Shown here in pieces: positions 58,471 through 64,000 of a stretch of 64,000 nucleotides of DNA (the first letter of the stretch is position 1; the number at the start of each line of letters is the position of its first letter). Made by a program: the position numbers and the translations under genes. The stretch is taken from assembly GCA_910587995.1 (NCBI GenBank), contig CAJUNS010000008.1, positions 10,504 through 74,503 on the forward strand, read 5' to 3'. This DNA is from an uncultured Oscillospiraceae bacterium (GTDB lineage Bacteria; Bacillota_A; Clostridia; Oscillospirales; Acutalibacteraceae). The notes under the pieces are model-generated. The model made no database searches and was not told the DNA's origin. It worked only from the letters and a program-made list of their open reading frames with translations.

Positions 58471-60543
58471 ATGAAAGATAAGCTTTTTCTCCGGCTCTGC
58501 GCCAGCAGGCGAAACCTTCTGGCCGCGGCGCTGGTGTTCGCGGCCTCCGCCTTCATCTTCGGCGTGGAGTGGCGGCTGGCCTTTTACGAAAACCTGGATG
58601 GGCATCAGGAGCCCTGCTGGTGGTACCTTTGGACCTATGGAGGCCTCACTGTCCTCTCCGCCGCCCTGTGCCTGGTGGAGCTGGATATTTCTCCCGCCGC
58701 CGGCCACAGGCTGGGCTGGGCGCTGGTGCTGGCTCTGCCGGTGTGGGCGTTCGTCACGGTAGACGTGATTAACGGCACCAAGCTCTGGTCCTTTCCCCAC
58801 ATCCGCTGGGCCGCCAATTACCTGTGCTACCTGCTGGTGTTTGCCCTAGGCTATGCCCTTACCCGGCGGGCCTGGGGGGCGGCGGTGATTGGCGGGGCCG
58901 TGGCGCTTACCTTTGGCATCGCCAACTATTTCGTGGTGCAGTTTCGGGGCCAGCCCATTTTGCCCTGGGACTTCCAGTCTCTTTCCACGGCCCTGACTGT
59001 CTCTGGGGGCTACGAATATACCCCCACCCGGAAGATGACCGTGGCTGTCATGAGCTATTTGTGCGCCATTACCGCCTGCATGAAGCTCTCGCCCAAAAGC
59101 AGGCCGGAGGCTGCCCGCCGGGTCCGCCGGGCCGAGCGCCTGTGCGCCTTGGCTGTGGCCTTGGCGGTTACGGTGGTGCTGCTGCCCCTAAACGGCTTGG
59201 AAAATATGGGCATCTCCGTCTGGTCCTGGAACCAAAAGGCCAGCTCTGAGCTGACAGGCATTGCGGCGGGCTTTTTTGCCAATGTGCAGTATATGCTGGT
59301 GGACCGGCCCGAGGGCTACTCCCTCTCCAAGGTGAACCGTCTGGCCCAGGCGCAGGCTCAAGATACGGAGCCCGCGCCTCTGGGCCGCCCCGGGGGGCGG
59401 CCCACCATCATCGCCATCATGAACGAGAGTATGACGGACCTGGGCAGCTTTGGCACCTTGAAATTTGAGCCGGACAATATGCCGCTGATTCACGGCCTGC
59501 AAAAAAGCGGCACGGCCATTTGGGGCACGGCCTATTCCTCGGTATATGGAGGCAACACCTGCAACAGCGAGTATGAGTTTCTCTCGGGCAACAGCATGAG
59601 CTTTCTGCCCAATGGGAGCAAGCCCTACCAGCAGTATGTGGACAGCCCCCAAACCGCTCTGCCCTCCATTTTGAAAAGCTACGGCTACCACTGTGTGGCC
59701 GTCCACCCAGGGGACCGGGACGCTTGGCAGCGTATGGAGGCATACCCCCACATGGGGTTTGACGAATTTGTGGACGCGGAAATCTTTGACGTGAAGCGCT
59801 CCTTCGAGCACCGCCTCACCAGCGACCGGTCCTGCTATGAGCAGCTGATTTATGAATATGAGCGCTGGAACGAGGTGGACGGAAGCCCGCTGTTCCTCTT
59901 TAATGTGACCATCCAGAACCACGGGGGCTATGAGGACGAGAACTACCGGACCCAGGTGCGGGTGGAGGGCTTTGAGGGCCAATGGCCCCGGGCGGAGCAG
60001 TACCTGACCCTGACCAAAAGCTCGGACCAGGCCCTAAAAGAGCTGTTTCAATACTTTGAGCACAGGGAGGACCCGGTGGTCATCCTCTTTTTTGGGGACC
60101 ACTGGCCCAAGCTGGAGGAGGGCTTTGTGTCCCAGCTGCTGCGGGAGAAGCGGGGGTTTGAGGTCACCATGGCCCAGTACCAGGTGCCCTTCTTCATCTG
60201 GGCCAACTACCCCCTGGAGGCCCAGGAAATTCAGCGTGTAAGTCTCAATTACCTTTCCGGCCTGCTGCTGCGGGCGGCGGGGCTGGAGGGCACGGGCTAC
60301 ACCAAGTACCTGGAGGGCCTGCGCCGGACCCTGCCGGTGATTACGGACATTGGCATGATGGACAGCCGGGGCAGCCTGTACCGGTCGGGAGAGCGCAGCC
60401 CTTATGACAGCTTGCTGCGGGATTACGCGGCGCTGCAATACAACAATTCCTTTGATGGGGACAAGAAGCTGGAATCCTTCTTCAGCCGCCAGGCCGCCGG
60501 GAAGGCGGAGCGGGATGAGCCCCAGGCGGGCAAGCATACATAA
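58471..60543 (+). CDS. LTA synthase-family sulfatase-fold protein
   Basis: A 690-residue membrane enzyme: five or so TM helices in residues 15-250, then an extracellular alkaline-phosphatase-like domain of the LtaS type. Metal/catalytic residues are E319 (IMNESMTDLG), catalytic Thr363 (GGNTCNSEYEFLSG), the His in IQNHGGY, and Asp-His in FFGDHWPKL. LtaS takes glycerol phosphate from phosphatidylglycerol; the CDP-glycerol transferase and pgsA elsewhere in the window fit this. The start at 58471 follows ATGGAGC. It ends 22 bp before a GNAT gene. Confidence 0.92.
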   Translation: MKDKLFLRLCASRRNLLAAALVFAASAFIFGVEWRLAFYENLDGHQEPCWWYLWTYGGLTVLSAALCLVELDISPAAGHRLGWALVLALPVWAFVTVDVINGTKLWSFPHIRWAANYLCYLLVFALGYALTRRAWGAAVIGGAVALTFGIANYFVVQFRGQPILPWDFQSLSTALTVSGGYEYTPTRKMTVAVMSYLCAITACMKLSPKSRPEAARRVRRAERLCALAVALAVTVVLLPLNGLENMGISVWSWNQKASSELTGIAAGFFANVQYMLVDRPEGYSLSKVNRLAQAQAQDTEPAPLGRPGGRPTIIAIMNESMTDLGSFGTLKFEPDNMPLIHGLQKSGTAIWGTAYSSVYGGNTCNSEYEFLSGNSMSFLPNGSKPYQQYVDSPQTALPSILKSYGYHCVAVHPGDRDAWQRMEAYPHMGFDEFVDAEIFDVKRSFEHRLTSDRSCYEQLIYEYERWNEVDGSPLFLFNVTIQNHGGYEDENYRTQVRVEGFEGQWPRAEQYLTLTKSSDQALKELFQYFEHREDPVVILFFGDHWPKLEEGFVSQLLREKRGFEVTMAQYQVPFFIWANYPLEAQEIQRVSLNYLSGLLLRAAGLEGTGYTKYLEGLRRTLPVITDIGMMDSRGSLYRSGERSPYDSLLRDYAALQYNNSFDGDKKLESFFSRQAAGKAERDEPQAGKHT

Positions 60544-60565
60544 TTATAAAAAAGGAGCGGAAGCT

Positions 60566-61156
60566 ATGGTCAGAGTCGCCGTGCGCCGGGTCAACGAATG
60601 GGATGGCCCGTCTATGTTAAAGATTTACACGCCCTATGCGGGCACCGCCGCCGCCCCCGAGCCCCAGGCCCCGGAGCTGCAGGCCTACATCCAGCGCATT
60701 GACCAATACACCTACGGCCTGGGCTGGCTTTTGTGTGAGCTGGACTGCCACCCGGCGGGTTTCTGCCACCTGACGGAGAACCGCCATGCCCCAAAGGACC
60801 TGTTTTCGGTGGAATTTCAGCTCTATGTGCGGGAGGACTGCCAGCGGCGGGGCGTGGGCCGGGCCCTTTGGTCCCTGATGCGGGACATTATGGAAGAGGG
60901 CAACCGCCGGGAGGTTTTTGCCCGGGTGCACCGGGAGAACCAGAAGGCCCTGGACTTCTTTTTGGCCATGGGTTTTCAAGAGGCGGGGGAAGAGGAGGAC
61001 CAGCGGGTGCTGCGCTATGCCCTAACGCCCGCCAGCCCCAGCGAGGAGCGCCCCACCAAGCCCTACTTAATCGACAAGTTCGTCTATGAGGCCGCTCGGG
61101 AGCGGGCCGCCGGGCTGGTTGACGCCGAGGGCCTGGAAACGGAGAAGATTTTTTAA
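60566..61156 (+). CDS. GNAT-family N-acetyltransferase
   Basis: A 196-residue GNAT protein of the phosphinothricin-acetyltransferase-like type: MVRVAVRRVNEWDGPSMLKIYTPYA at the start, the acetyl-CoA loop LYVREDCQRRGVGRALWSLM (Q/R-x-x-G-x-G) and VHRENQKALDFFLAMGFQEAG at the end. The real start is ATG 60566 with AAAGGAG; the frame is open further up but overlaps the LTA gene. It is the last gene of the surface cluster. The substrate is unknown. Confidence 0.87.
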   Translation: MVRVAVRRVNEWDGPSMLKIYTPYAGTAAAPEPQAPELQAYIQRIDQYTYGLGWLLCELDCHPAGFCHLTENRHAPKDLFSVEFQLYVREDCQRRGVGRALWSLMRDIMEEGNRREVFARVHRENQKALDFFLAMGFQEAGEEEDQRVLRYALTPASPSEERPTKPYLIDKFVYEAARERAAGLVDAEGLETEKIF

Positions 61157-61176
61157 AAAATTGTGAATAAACCCCC

Positions 61177-61205
61177 TTGCCAAACGGGGCTGGGCGTGGT
61201 ATTAT
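61177..61205 (+). promoter_or_regulatory. Promoter of the decarboxylase operon
   Basis: TTGCCA (61177-61182), 17-bp spacer, TATTAT (61200-61205): 5/6 and 5/6. Position about 105 bp before oadG. Confidence 0.65.
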
Positions 61206-61310
61206 TTATTTGATTTTGATAAAATGCGGAAGAATGGTGTTTTTCAAAGTCCATCCTGTGTTTTCGTTCTAAAGTTTTTATAATTTTCCGATGAAAGGAG
61301 GTAAGAAGCT

Positions 61311-61619
61311 ATGCCAAGATTGTTAGAGGTTGCCAACGTGGCCGAGCCCAGCTTTCTCCAAGTAGTCGCCATGGGCCTGGTCACCGTGTTCGTGGTGCTC
61401 ATCTGCCTTATTATCATCATCAAGATCATGGGCGCCCTGATGGGCAAGAACCAGGCCCCGGCCCCAGCCGCGCCCGCTCCCCGGCCCGCGGCTCCAGCTC
61501 CGGCGGCCCCTGCCCAGCCCAACAAGCAGCAGCTGGTGGCGGCCATCTCCGCCGCCATCGCGGAAGATATGGGCGGCAGCGCGGACCACATTAAGATTCT
61601 CTCCATCCGCCGGCTGTAA
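61311..61619 (+). CDS. oadG: Na+-pumping decarboxylase gamma subunit
   Basis: A 102-residue small subunit of the oxaloacetate decarboxylase type: one TM helix (about 15-40, MGLVTVFVVLICLIIIIKIM), an Ala/Pro-rich linker, and a C-terminal helix (QLVAAISAAIAEDMGGSADHIKILSIRRL in short pieces AAISAAIAEDMG and IKILSIRRL). Gamma anchors the alpha and beta subunits together. GAAAGGAGG precedes the ATG. It opens the operon gamma-carrier-beta-alpha. Confidence 0.85.
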   Translation: MPRLLEVANVAEPSFLQVVAMGLVTVFVVLICLIIIIKIMGALMGKNQAPAPAAPAPRPAAPAPAAPAQPNKQQLVAAISAAIAEDMGGSADHIKILSIRRL

Positions 61620-61672
61620 CCTGTCTCTTTGCCCCACCCAACCCAAGAACCCAAGAAAGGAAAATGGTCATT

Positions 61673-62020
61673 ATGAGAAAATATAATGTAAACGTAAACG
61701 GCACCGCTTATGAAGTTACCGTGGAAGAGGTTAAGGGCGGAGCCGCCCCGGCCCCCGCCCCTGTGGCCGCTCCCGCCCCGGCGCCCGCCCCTGCCGCCGC
61801 TGGCGCGGGCGAGCCGGTCAGCGCCCCCATGCCCGGCACCATTCTGGACGTGCGGGTGGCCGCGGGCCAGGCCGTTAAGTCTGGCGACGTGCTGATGATC
61901 CTGGAAGCCATGAAGATGGAGAACGAGATTATGGCCCCCAAGGACGGCACTGTGTCCAGCGTGGCTGTCTCCAAGGGCGCTTCCGTGGAGAGCGGCGCAC
62001 TCCTCTGCACAATAGCTTAA
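61673..62020 (+). CDS. Biotin carrier protein of the decarboxylase
   Basis: A 115-residue biotinyl protein: the N-terminus MRKYNVNVNGTAYEVTVEEV is that of MmdC/GcdC-type carriers, followed by an Ala/Pro-rich hinge (about 23-46) and a biotin domain with K81 in EAMKMENEI. It ferries CO2 from the alpha to the beta subunit. A possible earlier ATG at 61664 is too close to the AAAGGA site, so 61673 is used. It differs from AccB at 7.4 kb by lacking the AccB-type N-terminal helix. Confidence 0.92.
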   Translation: MRKYNVNVNGTAYEVTVEEVKGGAAPAPAPVAAPAPAPAPAAAGAGEPVSAPMPGTILDVRVAAGQAVKSGDVLMILEAMKMENEIMAPKDGTVSSVAVSKGASVESGALLCTIA

Positions 62021-62153
62021 CTTTGCTGCGCTTCGCCCGCGGTTCTGGAAATGGAAAACTGGCGGTTTCCCAATTTCTTTTACCAGCGGAAGGAAGCGAA
62101 ACGAGGAAACGGCTGAGCTATCTGGCTGATGAAATTAAAAAGGAGTGTAACCT

Positions 62154-63320
62154 ATGGAAGCAATACAGACCTTTTTGCAGAGCACAGGTTTTGCCATTGT
62201 GGCCAACGAGCCCCTGGACCTGGTGATGATCGTTGTCGCCTGCGTGCTGCTGTATCTGGCTATTGTTAAGAAGTTTGAGCCCCTGCTGCTGCTGCCCATT
62301 GCCTTTGGCATGCTGCTGACCAACCTGCCCGGCGCCGGCATGTACCATGCTGAGTATTTCGCCGATGGGGTTATCAACTGGCAGGAGCTGGGCACCGGCC
62401 ACGGCGGCCTGCTGGACTACCTGTACCTGGGCGTGAAGCTGGGCATCTACCCCTGCCTGATCTTTGTGGGCGTGGGTGCTGGCACGGACTTCGCCCCCCT
62501 GATTGCCAACCCCAAGACCCTGCTGCTGGGCGCTGCCGCCCAGCTGGGCATCTTCATTACTTATGTTGCCGCCCGCCTCACCATTTTCACCGGCCCCGAG
62601 GCTGCCTCCATCGGCATCATCGGCGGCGCGGACGGCCCCACCGCCATTTACACCACCGCGCGGCTGGCCCCCCACCTGCTTGGGCCCATCGCCGTGGCGG
62701 CCTACAGCTACATGGCCCTGGTGCCGGTGATTCAGCCTCCTATTATGAAGGCTCTCACCACCAAGGAGGAGCGGCGCATCAAGATGAAGCAGCTCCGTCC
62801 TGTTTCCAAGACCGAGAAGATCCTGTTCCCCATCATCGTTACCATCTTCGTGTCCTTCATGCTGCCCTCTGCTGCGGCCCTGGTGGGCTGCCTGATGCTG
62901 GGCAACCTGATGAAGGAGAGCGGCGTGGTGGAGCGCTTGAATAAGACCGTCCAGAACGAGCTGATGAACATTGTCACCATCTTCCTGGGCATCTCTGTGG
63001 GCGCCACCGCCACTGCCGGCAACTTCCTGAAGCCGGATACCCTGCTGATTCTGGGCATGGGCATTGTGGCCTTTGGCTTGGGCACCGCCGGCGGCGTGCT
63101 GCTGGCCAAGCTGATGAACGTGTTCAGCAAGGAGAAGGTCAACCCCCTGATTGGTTCCGCAGGCGTGTCCGCCGTTCCCATGGCTGCCCGCGTGTCCCAG
63201 GTGGTGGGCCAGAAGGAGGACCCCTCCAACTTCCTGCTGATGCATGCCATGGGCCCCAATGTGGCGGGCGTAATTGGCTCCGCGGTTGCGGCTGGCGTGC
63301 TGATGGCGCTATTTGGTTGA
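62154..63320 (+). CDS. oadB: Na+-translocating decarboxylase beta subunit
   Basis: A 388-residue integral membrane subunit with about nine TM helices, which decarboxylates carboxybiotin and exports Na+. Motifs are ANEPLDLVMIVVACVLLYLAI, GVGAGTDFAPLIANPKTLLLGAAAQLGI, GIIGGADGPTAIYTTARLAPHLLGPIAVAAYSYMALVP (the Na+ site) and GNLMKESGVVERL. It is highly conserved in OadB/MmdB/GcdB; the beta subunit alone does not reveal the substrate. AAAAAGGAG precedes the ATG. Confidence 0.94.
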   Translation: MEAIQTFLQSTGFAIVANEPLDLVMIVVACVLLYLAIVKKFEPLLLLPIAFGMLLTNLPGAGMYHAEYFADGVINWQELGTGHGGLLDYLYLGVKLGIYPCLIFVGVGAGTDFAPLIANPKTLLLGAAAQLGIFITYVAARLTIFTGPEAASIGIIGGADGPTAIYTTARLAPHLLGPIAVAAYSYMALVPVIQPPIMKALTTKEERRIKMKQLRPVSKTEKILFPIIVTIFVSFMLPSAAALVGCLMLGNLMKESGVVERLNKTVQNELMNIVTIFLGISVGATATAGNFLKPDTLLILGMGIVAFGLGTAGGVLLAKLMNVFSKEKVNPLIGSAGVSAVPMAARVSQVVGQKEDPSNFLLMHAMGPNVAGVIGSAVAAGVLMALFG

Positions 63321-63341
63321 GAAGGAGGCATATGGTAAATT

Positions 63342-64000
63342 ATGGCTAAAAATCCCCTTAAGATAATGGATACCATTCTGCGCGACGCCCACCAGTCTCA
63401 GGCGGCTACCCGCATGAAGCTGGAGGACATGGTGAAGGTGCTGCCCCTTTTGGACAGCATTGGCTACTGGTCCCTGGAATGCTGGGGCGGCGCTACCTTT
63501 GACGTGTGCATGCGCTTTTTGAACGAAGACCCCTGGGAGCGCCTGCGCACCTTGAAAAAGGGCCTGCCCCACACCAAGCTGCAAATGCTGCTGCGGGGCC
63601 AGAACCTTCTGGGCTACCGCCATTACGCTGACGATGTGGTAGAGGCCTTTGTTAAGAAGTCTCTGCAAAACGGCATTGATGTGGTGCGTATTTTCGATGC
63701 TTTGAACGACCCCCGGAACGTCCAGGCAGCGGTAAAGTTTGTGAAGCAGTACGGCGGCTTTGCCGAGGTGGCCATCAGCTACACCAAGAGCCCTGTGCAC
63801 AGCGAGGACTATTTTGTCAAGCTCAGCATGGAGCTGGAGAAGATGGGCGCTGACTCCATCTGCATCAAGGACATGGCCAACCTGCTGCTGCCCTATGACG
63901 CTTACTCCCTGGTAAAGAAGCTCAAGGAAAACGTGGGCGTGCCCATCCACCTGCACACCCACAACACCACCGGCACCGGCGACATGACCAACCTCATGGC
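63342..64000 (+). CDS. oadA: Oxaloacetate decarboxylase alpha subunit (N-terminal part)
   Basis: The first ~219 residues of a carboxyltransferase subunit running out of the window: a TIM-barrel of the PycB/OadA type with metal-binding DTILRDAHQSQAATRM, LLRGQNLLGYRHYADDVV, VVRIFDALNDPRN and the HLHTHNTTGTGD that holds metal and substrate. It transfers the carboxyl of oxaloacetate to biotin. With separate gamma, carrier and beta genes upstream this is a Na+-pumping decarboxylase rather than pyruvate carboxylase. AAGGAGG lies 13 bp upstream, farther than usual, with a spurious ATG-five-codon frame in between. Confidence 0.92.
   Translation, partial: MAKNPLKIMDTILRDAHQSQAATRMKLEDMVKVLPLLDSIGYWSLECWGGATFDVCMRFLNEDPWERLRTLKKGLPHTKLQMLLRGQNLLGYRHYADDVVEAFVKKSLQNGIDVVRIFDALNDPRNVQAAVKFVKQYGGFAEVAISYTKSPVHSEDYFVKLSMELEKMGADSICIKDMANLLLPYDAYSLVKKLKENVGVPIHLHTHNTTGTGDMTNLM

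Noticed and set aside
63332..63349. Five-codon frame between the ribosome site and oadA
   Set aside because: Only 3 nt from the SD and overlapping the real oadA start; probably chance, though it may slightly affect initiation.

Overview
The window is a GC-rich chromosomal segment from an anaerobic, spore-forming member of the Clostridia, most likely a gut bacterium of the Oscillospiraceae or a close relative. This is inferred from gene content: SpoIVB, dipicolinate synthase DpaA/DpaB, a CwlJ/GerQ-like germination pair, FabK instead of FabI, a Na+-pumping biotin decarboxylase, a HgdC-type activase and CDP-glycerol/LTA-type surface polymer genes. There is no rRNA, tRNA, CRISPR array or prophage.

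Layout. 1-2.6 kb: end of a dus gene and two membrane proteins. 2.9-13.5 kb, minus strand: a type II fatty-acid operon (fabH-fabK-small TM protein-fabD-fabG-fabF-accB-fabZ-accC-accD-accA) followed by a GNAT gene and a hypothetical. A strong promoter sits in front of fabH, and there is no acpP. 13.8-15.7 kb: an ABC-F ATPase behind a consensus promoter and an attenuator-like leader with a 3-codon ORF. 16.3-26.4 kb, plus strand: a split 2-hydroxyacyl-CoA dehydratase activase-type pair, an FG-GAP-like lipoprotein, an OmpR/HK two-component system, a DUF1385 protein and prmC.

26.4-29.0 kb is a distinctly AT-rich island holding a two-gene operon: a TIR-domain protein translationally coupled (TAATG) to a 483-aa protein of unknown family that ends in a copper-amine-oxidase-N-like domain. 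It is the best candidate here for an undescribed, probably defensive, system. 29.0-30.6 kb: spoIVB and, upstream of it, a roughly 200-nt structured RNA candidate with its own promoter and terminator.

31-50.7 kb is a mosaic of housekeeping and sporulation genes: an acyltransferase, a HAD-fold protein that has lost its catalytic residues, the cwlJ/gerQ-like pair, an AraC regulator, pgsA, rimO, a tandem Nudix protein, a YihY protein, asnA, asnB, a GH25 lysozyme, dpaAB, DUF3737 and a heterodimeric ABC exporter. 51-60.5 kb, plus strand: a surface-polymer cluster (GT2, flippase, CDP-glycerol transferase, polyprenyl-phosphate sugar transferase, TagA/WecG, WecB, LTA synthase-like). 61.2-64 kb: a sodium-pumping oxaloacetate-type decarboxylase operon (gamma, biotin carrier, beta, alpha), with alpha running off the end.

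Small intergenic repeats are frequent. I recognise four families, called A to D here, totalling 13 copies. Most are hairpin-forming, MITE-like elements with terminal inverted repeats. A 41-bp near-identical piece of spoIVB is also stranded at 15.8 kb. All homology calls are from reading motifs; no database search was run.
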